From an uncultured Lachnospiraceae bacterium (GTDB lineage Bacteria; Bacillota; Clostridia; Lachnospirales; Lachnospiraceae), in assembly GCA_910588285.1 (NCBI GenBank), contig CAJUQB010000071.1, positions 1 to 24,012 of the forward strand: a DNA stretch of 24,012 nt, read 5' to 3'. This document shows, piece by piece, positions 1 through 9,085 of this stretch (within the stretch, counting starts at the first letter, position 1; each line of letters starts with the position of its first letter). The notes below the pieces were generated by a model, which did not search any database, had not been told where the DNA came from, and worked only from the letters and a program-made list of their open reading frames with translations. A program made the position numbers and the translations under genes.

Positions 1-44
1 GACAATAAAAAAACAATAAGAAACGAAAGAATCCCACAGTGCTT

Positions 45-1415
45 ATGAAAAAGAACAGGTTTGAGCCATTAAAAAATTTATATCGAAAAGCCATCAGCTG
101 CCTAATTACCCTGGCAATCGTCCTGATATTTTACAGCTTTTGGACCCGACATTTCAACGGAATGATGGATCGGGATTTCCTTGGAAAGGGAAACATCATG
201 ATTGCTTTGGTCTATCTGGTCATGACCATTCTGTTCTTCCGAGCTTTTAAAGCATATAAAATCGGGTATTTTAAAGTCGCAAGCACAATTCTCTCCCAGG
301 TGCTGGCTCTGATTTGTATCAATAGCATAGCTATGCTGCAGATTATCTTGATGGTGGGAAAAGTGGCGACGCTGCAAACCATATTAACACAGATTTTAAT
401 GATGACAGCCATAGATATTCTGGTATGCGTAATATTGACACTTATCCTGAACAAAATATATACCCTTATGTTCCCGCCCTACTGTATGCTTGAAATCTAT
501 GGAGAACATGAAAACAACCTCCGCGGGAAGATGGGGATGCGGGCAGACAAGTATATTTTGGAAGCCAGCATACATATTTCAGAGCCTATGGAAAAGATTC
601 AGCAGAAAATCTTAAAATACGATGCCATATTGTTGAACGACATCCCATCCAGGATTAAAAATCAGCTCCTGAAGTTCTGTTTTTCCAACTCCGTGCGGGT
701 GTATTTTACACCTAAGATCTCGGATGTGATTGCCAGCGGGGCCTCCGATGTGGACTTGTTTGATTCGCCACTGTTCCTGTGTAAGAACAGCGGACTGACC
801 TTAGACCAGCGTTTCCTAAAACGGGCAATGGATATTTTTCTGTCAGTTATAGGCCTGGTGCTTTCCTGCCCTTTCATACTGGTCTCTGCAGCCTGTATCA
901 AAGCACATGACCATGGGCCGGTATTTTTTACACAGAGGCGCTGCTCCTTGGATGGAAAAATCTTTACCATGTATAAGCTGCGGAGTATGGTGGTGGATGC
1001 GGAGGTGGATGGGAAGTCAAAGCCGGCCACTGATAACGATGACCGGATCACGCCAGTCGGAAGGTTTATCCGTAAAACCAGGATTGATGAGCTGCCCCAG
1101 CTGGTAAATGTCCTGAGAGGGGATATGAGTATCGTAGGCCCCCGGCCGGAACGGGTTGAGCATGTGGAAAAATACACGGCAGCAATCCCGGAGTTTTCCT
1201 ACCGTATGAAGGTAAAGGGCGGACTGACCGGCTATGCCCAGGTATATGGGAAATATAATACCTCTGCCTATGACAAGCTGAAAATGGATTTAAAGTACAT
1301 TGTGAATTATTCCTTCCTCATGGACATCCAGATATTGTTTATGACAGTGAAGGTTATATTTATGAAGGAAAGCACGGAAGGGTTCCGTAGAGATTTTGGA
1401 AGGGATCATGAGTAA
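45..1415 (+). CDS. Initiating undecaprenyl-phosphate glycosylphosphotransferase (PglC/WbaP-like catalytic domain)
   Basis: Membrane enzyme that transfers a sugar-1-phosphate from a nucleotide sugar to undecaprenyl phosphate, starting the repeat unit. Four hydrophobic segments occupy about residues 12-140, followed by a soluble middle region (about 145-240) and a C-terminal Bacterial_transf domain from about 260. That domain carries the family hallmarks: KRAMDI before the membrane re-entrant helix, FTMYKLRSM, the catalytic Asp-Glu pair in RIDELPQLVNVLRGDMS (about residue 346) and IVGPRPE (about 366). The 456-residue length and layout fit the long polyprenyl glycosylphosphotransferase family. 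No strong Shine-Dalgarno sequence is visible; I chose ATG at 45, but an in-frame GTG at 39 is possible. It is the first gene of the block, 9 bases before a GT4 gene. The substrate cannot be read from sequence; GlcNAc, GalNAc or a diamino sugar phosphate are all possible. Confidence 0.93.
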   Translation: MKKNRFEPLKNLYRKAISCLITLAIVLIFYSFWTRHFNGMMDRDFLGKGNIMIALVYLVMTILFFRAFKAYKIGYFKVASTILSQVLALICINSIAMLQIILMVGKVATLQTILTQILMMTAIDILVCVILTLILNKIYTLMFPPYCMLEIYGEHENNLRGKMGMRADKYILEASIHISEPMEKIQQKILKYDAILLNDIPSRIKNQLLKFCFSNSVRVYFTPKISDVIASGASDVDLFDSPLFLCKNSGLTLDQRFLKRAMDIFLSVIGLVLSCPFILVSAACIKAHDHGPVFFTQRRCSLDGKIFTMYKLRSMVVDAEVDGKSKPATDNDDRITPVGRFIRKTRIDELPQLVNVLRGDMSIVGPRPERVEHVEKYTAAIPEFSYRMKVKGGLTGYAQVYGKYNTSAYDKLKMDLKYIVNYSFLMDIQILFMTVKVIFMKESTEGFRRDFGRDHE

Positions 1416-1424
1416 GGTATCGGT

Positions 1425-2546
1425 ATGGATGATAAAAAGATCATGGTCATCACCCCCCATACGCCGTCCCTGGTTTTGTTCCGGATGGACATGATGTTGG
1501 ATTTTGGCAGAAGGGGATATGGGGTAGTTGCAGTCGGCCAGGAACCGGAAGGAAAGTGGAATGAAGTTTTTGGCAATTACGGGATCCAATACCGGCAGGT
1601 CCCCATTGAACGGAACGGGCTGAACCCCTTCCAGGATTTACATACGGTAAGTGCCATAAAAGAACTATACCATGAGATAAGCCCGCAAAAGGTTTTCCTT
1701 TACCAAGCCAAGGCGGTCGTATATGGCTCCATTGCGGCCAGCCATTATCCGGACACCGAAATATACAGCCTGGTTTCGGGCCTGGGGTCAGTATTTCGCG
1801 GTTCTTCCTGGAGGAACCGGGTATTAAAATTTATTTTGAAATTGGAATACCGCTATGCCCTGAGGAAAAACACGGCGGTAATGTTCCATAACCTGGATGA
1901 TATGCAGCAGTTCCAAACATGGAAGATTGTACCGCAGTCCATGTGCAGGCGCGTCCATGGCTCCGGGGTTCATACAGAAAAGTTCGCCTATACAGAATTG
2001 CCTGATGTGAAGGCTGCGTTCCTTATGGTTTCGAGGATCATCCGGGATAAAGGCGTGATGGAATATCTGGAAGCCTGCCGCATGATAAAGGAAAACCACC
2101 CGGATATAAAATGTATGCTGGTTGGGCCTTATGATACGAACCCTTCGGCGCTTGGGGAAAAAGATTTAGAGCCGTACCTCCCTTATATCGAATACTACGG
2201 GGAACAGGCCGATGTCAGGCCCTTTATACGGGAATGTACCACTTTTATCCTACCTTCCTACCATGAGGGGCTCCCAAAATCCGTATTGGAAGCAATGTCC
2301 ATGGGACGTGCAGTTATTACAACGGATGTACCGGGGTGCCGGGAAACAGTGGTTGATGGGGAAAATGGCCTTTTGGTTCCGGCAGGGGATGCTGGGAAGC
2401 TGGCGGAAATGATGGAATATATGATCCGTCATCCCAAAATACAGGCGCGGATGGGGCGGAAAAGCCGGGAATACATTACAGCGTCCTATGATGTAAATAA
2501 GGTGAATGAGGAAATTGCCGCCATCATGCATTTAGATTGTTACTAA
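1425..2546 (+). CDS. GT4 family glycosyltransferase
   Basis: Cytosolic retaining glycosyltransferase of the GT-B fold, 373 residues, the usual length. The N-terminal acceptor half starts MDDKKIMVITPHTPSLVLF, and the donor half shows SRIIRDKGVMEYLEA (the start of the Glycos_transf_1 domain) and the E-x7-E signature in YHEGLPKSVLEAMSMGRAV, followed by DVPGCRETVVDGENGLLVP. No membrane segment or signal peptide is seen. Position directly after the initiating transferase suggests that it adds the second sugar to the lipid-linked first sugar, as PglA-type enzymes do; that is inference from order. The start at 1425 has TAAGG about seven bases upstream. Acceptor and donor sugars are not predictable; UDP-GalNAc or UDP-GalNAcA are plausible because the next genes make them. 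Confidence 0.9.
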   Translation: MDDKKIMVITPHTPSLVLFRMDMMLDFGRRGYGVVAVGQEPEGKWNEVFGNYGIQYRQVPIERNGLNPFQDLHTVSAIKELYHEISPQKVFLYQAKAVVYGSIAASHYPDTEIYSLVSGLGSVFRGSSWRNRVLKFILKLEYRYALRKNTAVMFHNLDDMQQFQTWKIVPQSMCRRVHGSGVHTEKFAYTELPDVKAAFLMVSRIIRDKGVMEYLEACRMIKENHPDIKCMLVGPYDTNPSALGEKDLEPYLPYIEYYGEQADVRPFIRECTTFILPSYHEGLPKSVLEAMSMGRAVITTDVPGCRETVVDGENGLLVPAGDAGKLAEMMEYMIRHPKIQARMGRKSREYITASYDVNKVNEEIAAIMHLDCY

Positions 2547-2548
2547 TT

Positions 2549-2553
2549 GGAGG
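2549..2553 (+). promoter_or_regulatory. Ribosome binding site fixing the wbpO start at 2559
   Basis: GGAGG lies five bases before ATG 2559. The in-frame TTG at 2547 overlaps this site and is therefore rejected as start. Confidence 0.75.
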
Positions 2554-2558
2554 ATACC

Positions 2559-3866
2559 ATGGAACTATATGGAAAGCTTTTGAAAAGGGAAGAAAAAATT
2601 AGCCTGGTGGGCCTGGGATATGTGGGGATGCCAATCGCAGTGGCTTTCTCCAAAAAGGCAGATGTCATTGGCTTTGACACCAATGAGGAAAAGATTGCTT
2701 TATATAAAGAAGGGATTGACCCAACCCGGGAGGTTGGGGATGCGGCCATCTCATCATGCGGCGTCCGGTTTACCTCGGACGAAACCATGTTGCAGGAGGC
2801 AAAATTCCATATCATAGCCGTCCCGACACCAGTCAATAATGACCATACCCCCGACCTCTCGCCGGTTTGCGGTGCAAGTGAGATTGTGGGGCGGAACCTG
2901 ACGGAAGGATCCATTGTGGTTTACGAGTCCACGGTCTACCCGGGCGTGACGGAGGAGGTCTGTGTCCCAATCCTGGAGCAGATGTCCGGGCTGAAGTGCG
3001 GGGTTGGCTTTAAAGTCGGGTATTCCCCGGAGCGGATCAACCCGGGGGATAAGGTGCACCGCTTGGAGACGATCACAAAGATTGTCTCGGGGATGGATTG
3101 CGAAACCCTGGAAACGGTCGCAAAAGTATATGAACTGGTAGTGGAAGCCGGGGTACACCGGGCGGAAAGCATCAAAGTAGCTGAGGCGGCAAAGGTGATT
3201 GAGAATTCCCAGCGGGATATCAATATTGCCTTTATGAATGAGCTGTCCATCATTTTCAACAAAATGGGGATCGATACCAAGGCAGTCCTGGAGGCTGCCG
3301 GCACCAAATGGAACTTCCTGAAATTTACCCCTGGCTTGGTCGGCGGGCACTGTATTGGGGTTGACCCCTATTACCTGACCTATAAGGCGGAAGAACTGGG
3401 ATACCATTCCCAGATCATCCTCTCCGGCCGCCGGATCAATGACGACATGGGGCGGTACATTGCGGAAAACGTGATCAAGAGCCTAATCAAAGCGGACATC
3501 CCGGTAAAAAATGCGAAGGTCGGGATACTGGGTTTCACCTTCAAGGAAAACTGCCCGGATACCAGGAATACAAAAATCATTGATATCGTAACGGAACTGC
3601 GGGAATATGGGATTGACCCGGTGATCGCAGACCCTGTCGCAGATGCAGGGGAGGCCAGACGGCTATATGGCGTGGAATTTGTAGCCATGGATGCATTTTG
3701 CGGGCTTGACGCACTGGTCATGGCGGTTGCCCATGAGGAGTTTAAAAGTTATTCGATGGATGTCTTTAGCCGGATGTTCCGAGGGAAAAAAGTATTAGTG
3801 GATGTCAAGGGGATGCTGGACCGGCAGTCCTATGAAGATGCCGGGTATCTGTATTGGAGGTTGTGA
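2559..3866 (+). CDS. wbpO: UDP-N-acetylhexosamine 6-dehydrogenase (WbpO/TviB type)
   Basis: NAD-dependent four-electron oxidation of a UDP-HexNAc (UDP-GalNAc or UDP-GlcNAc) at C6 to the uronic acid. The 435-residue protein has the N-terminal Rossmann motif VGLGYVGMPIA (about residues 16-26), AVPTPVN, STVYPGVTEEVC, GYSPERINPGD, the KVAEAAKVIENSQRDINIAF helix, and the catalytic cysteine 265 in VGGHCIGVDPYYL. A C-terminal UDP-binding domain includes GFTFKENCPDTRNTK. Length and motifs fit the Vi/WbpO branch rather than UDP-glucose dehydrogenases of the Ugd branch. Its stop overlaps the ribosome site region of the epimerase gene, two bases before that ATG, so the two are probably translationally coupled. 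Together with the epimerase it should give UDP-GalNAcA; the exact HexNAc preference is inferred from this pairing. Confidence 0.93.
   Translation: MELYGKLLKREEKISLVGLGYVGMPIAVAFSKKADVIGFDTNEEKIALYKEGIDPTREVGDAAISSCGVRFTSDETMLQEAKFHIIAVPTPVNNDHTPDLSPVCGASEIVGRNLTEGSIVVYESTVYPGVTEEVCVPILEQMSGLKCGVGFKVGYSPERINPGDKVHRLETITKIVSGMDCETLETVAKVYELVVEAGVHRAESIKVAEAAKVIENSQRDINIAFMNELSIIFNKMGIDTKAVLEAAGTKWNFLKFTPGLVGGHCIGVDPYYLTYKAEELGYHSQIILSGRRINDDMGRYIAENVIKSLIKADIPVKNAKVGILGFTFKENCPDTRNTKIIDIVTELREYGIDPVIADPVADAGEARRLYGVEFVAMDAFCGLDALVMAVAHEEFKSYSMDVFSRMFRGKKVLVDVKGMLDRQSYEDAGYLYWRL
3856..3860 (+). promoter_or_regulatory. Ribosome binding site fixing the wbpP start at 3869
   Basis: GGAGG lies eight bases before ATG 3869, inside the end of the dehydrogenase gene. 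An upstream in-frame TTG (3854) overlaps the site and a GTG (3863) is too close, so both are less likely starts. Confidence 0.7.
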
Positions 3867-3868
3867 CC

Positions 3869-4843
3869 ATGGGCTATCAGGAAATTGAATTTGAAAGGGA
3901 TGCCGTATTCCTTGTGACAGGCGGCGCAGGCTTTATCGGCTCCAATTTATGTGAGGCGCTTTTAAAAAAAGGACATAAGGTACGGTGTCTGGATAACCTC
4001 TCCACAGGGAAACAGGCCAATGTGGACCTGTTTTTAAGCAACCCGGGTTATTCTTTTATCAAAGGGGATATTACGGACCTGGAAACCTGCATGGCAGCAT
4101 GTGACGGCGTCAGCTATGTGCTCCACCAGGCCGCCTGGGGCAGCGTCCCAAGGAGCATCGAAATGCCCCTGTATTATGAGGAAGTGAATATCCGCGGGAC
4201 ATTAAACATGATGGAGGCCGCAAGGCAAAAGGAAGTAAAGAAGTTTGTATATGCATCCAGCTCCTCAGTGTATGGCGACCATCCGGTATTGCCCAAGGTA
4301 GAGGGCCAGGAAGGGAACCTGCTGTCCCCTTATGCGCTGACAAAGCGTGTGGATGAGGAATACGGGAAACTGTATAAAAAGCTGTACGGGCTGGACACAT
4401 ATGGGCTGCGCTATTTCAATGTGTTCGGCAGGCGGCAGGACCCGGACGGCGTCTATGCCGCCGTGATCCCGAAGTTTATAAAAATGCTTTTGAAGGATGA
4501 AGCCCCAACCATCAATGGGGACGGGAAACAGTCCAGGGATTTTACATATATTGAAAATGTCATCGAAGCGAACCTGAAGGCATGCAAGGCGGACAGCCAG
4601 GCGGCAGGGCAGGCATTTAATATTGCATACGGCGGCAGGGAATACCTGATCGACATTTATTACGGGTTATGCGATGCGTTAGGGAAAAAGATAGAACCGA
4701 ACTTTGGGCCGGAGCGGGCAGGGGATATCAAACATAGCAATGCGGATATCGGCAAGGCAAAGACGATGCTGGGATATGCCCCTTCCTATAGCTTTGAGGA
4801 AGGGATCCGGCTGGCCATTGACTGGTATAAGGAGAATCTGTAA
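3869..4843 (+). CDS. wbpP: UDP-N-acetylglucosamine 4-epimerase (WbpP type)
   Basis: Short-chain dehydrogenase/reductase of the extended NAD-dependent epimerase family, 324 residues. The NAD-binding motif TGGAGFIGS is at residues 17-25, followed by LDNLSTGKQANVD, GDITD, the HQAAWGSVPRSI segment, the SSSSVYGD serine region and the catalytic YALTK (Tyr155, Lys159). The strings SVPRSI and RYFNVFGRRQDPDGVYAAV are characteristic of the WbpP/WbgU group, which interconverts UDP-GlcNAc and UDP-GalNAc (and their uronates) rather than UDP-Glc/UDP-Gal. It is tightly linked to the WbpO-type dehydrogenase upstream and the AsnB-like gene downstream (14-base gap). Whether it works before or after oxidation at C6 cannot be told from sequence. 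Confidence 0.92.
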   Translation: MGYQEIEFERDAVFLVTGGAGFIGSNLCEALLKKGHKVRCLDNLSTGKQANVDLFLSNPGYSFIKGDITDLETCMAACDGVSYVLHQAAWGSVPRSIEMPLYYEEVNIRGTLNMMEAARQKEVKKFVYASSSSVYGDHPVLPKVEGQEGNLLSPYALTKRVDEEYGKLYKKLYGLDTYGLRYFNVFGRRQDPDGVYAAVIPKFIKMLLKDEAPTINGDGKQSRDFTYIENVIEANLKACKADSQAAGQAFNIAYGGREYLIDIYYGLCDALGKKIEPNFGPERAGDIKHSNADIGKAKTMLGYAPSYSFEEGIRLAIDWYKENL

Positions 4844-4857
4844 AGAGCTGCGGAACA

Positions 4858-6732
4858 ATGTGCGGGATAAATGGATTATATGATTTTAAGGAAAAAATTG
4901 AAAACACGGAATGCTGGGAGCTTGTGCACCAGATGAATGAAAAGATCATATACCGTGGCCCAAACCATGAAGGGATGTACCAGCATGGCGGCCTGACCAT
5001 GGGGATGCGCCGGTTATCGGTCCAGGATCTGTCCTACGGGAACCAGCCTATTTATAATGAAACAAAGGAACTGGCTGTGGTCTTTAATGGGGAAATATAC
5101 AATTTCCAGGAGCTGAGAAAAGGATTAGAAGAAAAAGGACATAAATTTTCGACCAATACGGATACTGAGGTTATCGTCCATGCGTATGAAGCGTATGGGA
5201 CTGGCTTCCTGGATAAAATCGATGGGATGTTTGCAATCTCCCTTTTTGACCGGCGGACAGGGGAGCTGCTGATCGCCAGGGACCGGATGGGGGAAAAGCC
5301 CCTATACTACTATGCAGATGACAAATTTTTTCTGTGGGGTTCAGAACTGAAAAGCCTGATTGGGACAGGAATTCCGCCAAAGAAAATATCCAGGCGGGCG
5401 TTGAACCAATATCTGCAGCTGACTTATATTCCTGCCCCTTTATCAATATATGAAAATATTTATAAAGTGCTGCCAGGGCATTATATGACCGTTACCAAGG
5501 AGGGCAAGGTACAGGAAACGGAATACTGGAGCCTCCGCAATATAACGAAAAATACCGGGATTACATACGAAGATGCGCAGAAAGAATTATGCCGGCTTTT
5601 AAGGAAGTCTATAAAAGAGCGCATGGTCAGTGATGTCCCCATCGGGGCTTTTCTGAGCGGCGGTATTGATTCCGGCACAGTTGTCGGGCTCATGTCAGAG
5701 CTATCCGAAAAACCGGTAGAAACATTTACAATGGGTTTTCGGGAAAAGGAATACGATGAGAGGAACCGGGCCAGGATGGTATCCGGGTTGAACCGGACAA
5801 AGCACCATGAATATATCCTGGACTTTGGCCAGGCCCTGGAAGAACTCGATAAGATGTTAGGACAAATGGATGAGCCATTTGCGGATTCTTCCCTCCTGCC
5901 GTCCTATTTCGTTTCTAAATTTGCCGCGGAAAATGTGAAGGTCATATTGACCGGGGATGCCGGGGACGAATTATTTTTGGGATACAGCAAGTACCTGATT
6001 CATTACTACAGCAGTTTATACCATTGGTTCCCCAAATGGATAAGGACGGTTTTTGAAAATATTATTTGGCGCCTTCCGGATAAATCCGGCCTGACAAGAA
6101 AAATACGCAAGGTATTAAATAGCGTGGGTAAGGACATTTTTGAGCAGCGTCTGGAACTGATGAGCCTTGGGTTTAAAGGGGCTGAGCGCAGAAGGCTTTT
6201 AAAAGCTCCCTATTATGATGAGGGAAGTATGGATTTCCTGGCAGCGAAATATGGGGAGGCGTTACCTGGGACAGAATGGTCGCAGACACAATATCTGGAT
6301 CTGAATATTGTGCTGGAAGGCGATATGCTGGCAAAGGTTGACCGTGCCAGCATGCTCTGTTCGCTGGAAACCAGGACGCCGTTATTGTCAAGGGAGATTG
6401 TCGAATTCGCATACAGCCTTCCGGATGAATATAAGATCCAGGGGAAAAATTTAAAGCGGATCATGAAGGATGCATTTTCCGATATATTGCCGCAGGGCTT
6501 TTCGAAACAGCCAAAGTCCGGTTTTGCAGTCCCGCTGGATGATTGGTTCCGGAACCAGCTGCGCCCGGAAATTGAGAACCTCCTGAATGAGAAAACTATT
6601 TCAGACCAGGGGATTTTTGATATCAATTATATAAAACAAGTTTTGGATGAACATTTTAGCGGAAAGGTAAACCGTAAATCTGAAATATGGGCGCTGTTTG
6701 TCTTCCAGAAATGGTATATGAGGGAATTTTAA
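4858..6732 (+). CDS. asnB: AsnB-like glutamine-dependent amidotransferase (probable sugar-uronate amidase-forming enzyme)
   Basis: Two-domain glutamine-hydrolysing asparagine-synthetase family protein, 624 residues, the usual length. The start is fixed by MCGINGLYDF, where processing exposes the nucleophile Cys2 of the class II glutaminase; NGEIYNF, the RGPNHEG segment and GMFAISLFD complete that domain. The synthetase domain has the PP-loop SGGIDS at residues 267-272, GDAGDELFLGY, and DRASMLCSLETRTPLLS. Ammonia from glutamine is passed to an acyl-adenylate. In a polysaccharide locus directly after WbpO and WbpP homologues, the likely acceptor is the carboxylate of GalNAcA (free nucleotide form or lipid-linked), giving the uronamide, as proposed for WbpS of Pseudomonas aeruginosa O6 and WbtH of Francisella. 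A housekeeping asparagine synthetase is the alternative, less likely by context. The last 130 bases turn AT-rich, approaching a composition boundary. Confidence 0.88.
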   Translation: MCGINGLYDFKEKIENTECWELVHQMNEKIIYRGPNHEGMYQHGGLTMGMRRLSVQDLSYGNQPIYNETKELAVVFNGEIYNFQELRKGLEEKGHKFSTNTDTEVIVHAYEAYGTGFLDKIDGMFAISLFDRRTGELLIARDRMGEKPLYYYADDKFFLWGSELKSLIGTGIPPKKISRRALNQYLQLTYIPAPLSIYENIYKVLPGHYMTVTKEGKVQETEYWSLRNITKNTGITYEDAQKELCRLLRKSIKERMVSDVPIGAFLSGGIDSGTVVGLMSELSEKPVETFTMGFREKEYDERNRARMVSGLNRTKHHEYILDFGQALEELDKMLGQMDEPFADSSLLPSYFVSKFAAENVKVILTGDAGDELFLGYSKYLIHYYSSLYHWFPKWIRTVFENIIWRLPDKSGLTRKIRKVLNSVGKDIFEQRLELMSLGFKGAERRRLLKAPYYDEGSMDFLAAKYGEALPGTEWSQTQYLDLNIVLEGDMLAKVDRASMLCSLETRTPLLSREIVEFAYSLPDEYKIQGKNLKRIMKDAFSDILPQGFSKQPKSGFAVPLDDWFRNQLRPEIENLLNEKTISDQGIFDINYIKQVLDEHFSGKVNRKSEIWALFVFQKWYMREF

Positions 6733-6733
6733 A

Positions 6734-7828
6734 ATGCATATTGCTTTTTTTGCAATGAGTTTAAATAGAGGTGGTTCTGAACGGGTTATTGTAAACCTTT
6801 GTAACGAATGTTTGGTAAAAAGGCATAAGGTTACAATTATAACATGTCTGTCTGACGATGCCTGCTTTAAACTGGACGGTCAAATTGTACATAGAAAAAT
6901 AGATAAAAATGAAATCCAGCGGAAGCAAAATAAGGCGCAGCGTTTCCTTCGACGCAGGAAAGGGTTTGAAGAGACTGTAAAAAAAATACATCCGGATATT
7001 ATCGCTTGTTTTTTGCCAGAGCCATCGTTCATTGCGCTTAGCTTAAAAAAATCTTTCCAAATACCATTAATTGTCTCCGAACGGGCGGATCCATCTTTAG
7101 AGTATAGGGCTTTGATTTATAGGATTATGATAAAGGTGTTATATCGCAATGGTGATGGATTTGTGTTTCAGACAGAGGATGCAAAGAAATATTTTGATTC
7201 CGGCATACAGTTAAAATCTGTCATTATTCCAAATTCGCTGTCTCCTGATGCGATGCGCACACCGTACATGGGAGAGAGAAACAAAGAAATCGTTGCTGTG
7301 GGGCGCCTGGTATCAGAGAAGAATTATCCAATGCTGTTTCACGCGTTTCAAAAGATAGCGGATGATTTTCCGGATTATGTATTGCGGATATACGGGGAAG
7401 GGGAATTGTATTCGGATTTGGAACACCTGATCGCAGCATTGGGACTAAAAGAGAGAATTTTTTTGATGGGCAGAAAAGATCATATTTTTGACCTAATCAG
7501 CCAAAGCGCATTATTTGTCCTATCCTCTGCCCATGAAGGGATGCCAAATGCATTAATGGAGGCAATGGCGTTAGGCTTGCCGGTAATATCTACCGACTGC
7601 CCCTGCGGAGGGCCGCGTTCGTTAATTAGAAATGGATATAATGGAATTTTGGTAGAAAATGATAATGCAGAAGTAATGGCAGACGGCATGCGGCAGATTT
7701 TATCAGATTTAGATTTTGCGGAAGAGCTTGCCAGAAATGCCAGGGGAATTGCCCAAATGCTTAATCCTGAGAAGATTAACAAGCAATGGGAAGATTATAT
7801 CTGTAAGATTGCCAAAAAAGGAACCTAA
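6734..7828 (+). CDS. GT4 family glycosyltransferase (PglH/PglJ-like)
   Basis: Cytosolic GT-B glycosyltransferase, 364 residues. The N-terminus MHIAFFAMSLNRGGSERVI carries the GG-x-ER loop common in GT4 enzymes acting on undecaprenyl-linked amino-sugar oligosaccharides. The donor-binding half has VAVGRLVSEKNYPML, then E-x7-E in AHEGMPNALMEAMALGLPV and STDCPCGGPRSLI. No membrane segment is seen. ATG 6734 follows the amidotransferase stop by one base, with AGGGA about seven bases upstream inside that gene, so translation is probably coupled. It is the first clearly AT-richer gene after the GC-rich sugar-nucleotide block. Donor and linkage are unknown; resemblance to PglH/PglJ-type GalNAc transferases is by motif only. 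Confidence 0.9.
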   Translation: MHIAFFAMSLNRGGSERVIVNLCNECLVKRHKVTIITCLSDDACFKLDGQIVHRKIDKNEIQRKQNKAQRFLRRRKGFEETVKKIHPDIIACFLPEPSFIALSLKKSFQIPLIVSERADPSLEYRALIYRIMIKVLYRNGDGFVFQTEDAKKYFDSGIQLKSVIIPNSLSPDAMRTPYMGERNKEIVAVGRLVSEKNYPMLFHAFQKIADDFPDYVLRIYGEGELYSDLEHLIAALGLKERIFLMGRKDHIFDLISQSALFVLSSAHEGMPNALMEAMALGLPVISTDCPCGGPRSLIRNGYNGILVENDNAEVMADGMRQILSDLDFAEELARNARGIAQMLNPEKINKQWEDYICKIAKKGT

Positions 7829-7851
7829 CGTAATAAAAGGATGTGGAACGT

Positions 7852-9018
7852 ATGGGTACAGATAAAGAGAAGAGAAATATCATGCTTTTAGTTCCAACCT
7901 TGCAAGGCGGGGGGCAGGAGAGAGTATGTGCTTTGACGGCTAACTTGCTGAAAGATATCTATAATGTATGGGTTGTGCTGTTTGACAATAGAGATATTTT
8001 ATACCATGTAGATACTCCGGTCATTAGCATCGACATACCTGCAGAGAATGATAATGCATTTCATAAGCTGTTCCGTGTATTAAGGCGAAGCCGTGCTGTC
8101 AGGAGTATCAAAAGAGAAAAGAAAATAACCCATGCAATCAGTTTTGGGCAGTCCGCTAATTTGGTAAATGTAATGTCAAAAGGCAGGGAAATGGTATTAA
8201 GTGGAATCCGTGGCAACACACAGCTAAAAAGTAAGCTTACAAGCAGGATCGTTATCCCTTTTTCTAATAAGATTATTGCTGTCTGTCCGGAAATGGAAAG
8301 GGAATTGAAAGATAGCTTTCCGAAAAAGTGCATAAAATGCATTCCGAATCCAGTTGATATTGATGAGGTTCAGGCAAAAGGGCATTTGAATCATGAAATA
8401 TCAAAAAAAAGAAATGTAATCAAACTATTTACAATGGGGCGCATTGTATGGGAAAAGGGCTACTGGCATCTGCTAAAAGCGTGCTCTGTTTTATGTAAAA
8501 AGGGATATGATTTTGAGCTTGTCCATGCAGGGACAGGAGATACCAGTTCTTATAACAAATTAGCTGAAGAATTGCAGATTGCGGACAAGATACACTTTTT
8601 GGGGCAATTAGAGAACCCCTTTCAGGAAATGCAGGATGCAGATGTTTTTGTATTATCATCCTGTTCCGAGGGACTTCCTAATGTCATTTTAGAGGCAATG
8701 GCAATGGGCGTACCTGTTGTGTCTGCCAATTGCAGGACAGGCCCTGCCGGGATGCTCCATGATGATTGGGAGGAAGCTGCGAGCCACCGCCATGAGGTAT
8801 TTTTGGCAGATTACGGGATTCTTGCCCCAGATATGGGAAGAGCTGAAAATATGAATGCAGAGGAAATTGAAGAGGAAGACTTTATGCTTGCAGAGGCGAT
8901 TGAGAAAATGCTGCAAAGTAAAAACGTACATGAAAGATATAAACAGCAGGGTTCCGTTCGGGTAAAAGATTTTTCAAAGGAAAAGTATCTTGAAAGAATA
9001 ACAAGTTATTTGGAGTGA
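7852..9018 (+). CDS. GT4 family glycosyltransferase
   Basis: Third GT-B glycosyltransferase of the locus, 388 residues from ATG 7852. An in-frame GTG at 7843 exists but sits about two bases from AAAAGG (7835-7840), too near to use it. The N-terminus has LLVPTLQGGGQERVCALTAN. The donor half has TMGRIVWEKGYWHLLKA, HFLGQLENPFQEM, and E-x7-E in CSEGLPNVILEAMAMGVPV with a CRTGPAGML sugar loop. An acidic, lower-complexity insert (around residues 310-345, with EEIEEEDF) precedes the C-terminal helix. It lies 23 bases after the previous GT4 gene; the two, both RGGxER-like, probably add successive sugars to the same lipid-linked unit. Donor unknown. Confidence 0.9.
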   Translation: MGTDKEKRNIMLLVPTLQGGGQERVCALTANLLKDIYNVWVVLFDNRDILYHVDTPVISIDIPAENDNAFHKLFRVLRRSRAVRSIKREKKITHAISFGQSANLVNVMSKGREMVLSGIRGNTQLKSKLTSRIVIPFSNKIIAVCPEMERELKDSFPKKCIKCIPNPVDIDEVQAKGHLNHEISKKRNVIKLFTMGRIVWEKGYWHLLKACSVLCKKGYDFELVHAGTGDTSSYNKLAEELQIADKIHFLGQLENPFQEMQDADVFVLSSCSEGLPNVILEAMAMGVPVVSANCRTGPAGMLHDDWEEAASHRHEVFLADYGILAPDMGRAENMNAEEIEEEDFMLAEAIEKMLQSKNVHERYKQQGSVRVKDFSKEKYLERITSYLE

Positions 9019-9085
9019 AAAGAGTAATGATTCAAATTAGGAAACGGTATAAAGTGCTGAATAACAGATGAGGTGGTAACGCATT

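Noticed and set aside
2754..3407. Long open frame of 217 codons on the - strand opposite the dehydrogenase gene.
   Set aside because: It lies wholly within a certain gene, in GC-rich sequence where antisense frames are often open, and its translation shows no recognisable motif.
9040..9060. TATAAA at 9048-9053 as a promoter -10 for the modification island.
   Set aside because: No acceptable -35 element stands 15-19 bases upstream, and AT-rich sequence yields such hexamers by chance.
9027..9071. A 14-codon mini-ORF (ATG ... TGA) in the gap before the DUF2334 gene, ending at the start of its ribosome site.
   Set aside because: It has only a weak upstream AAAAGAG, no recognisable sequence, and such short frames occur by chance; a leader or coupling role cannot be supported.
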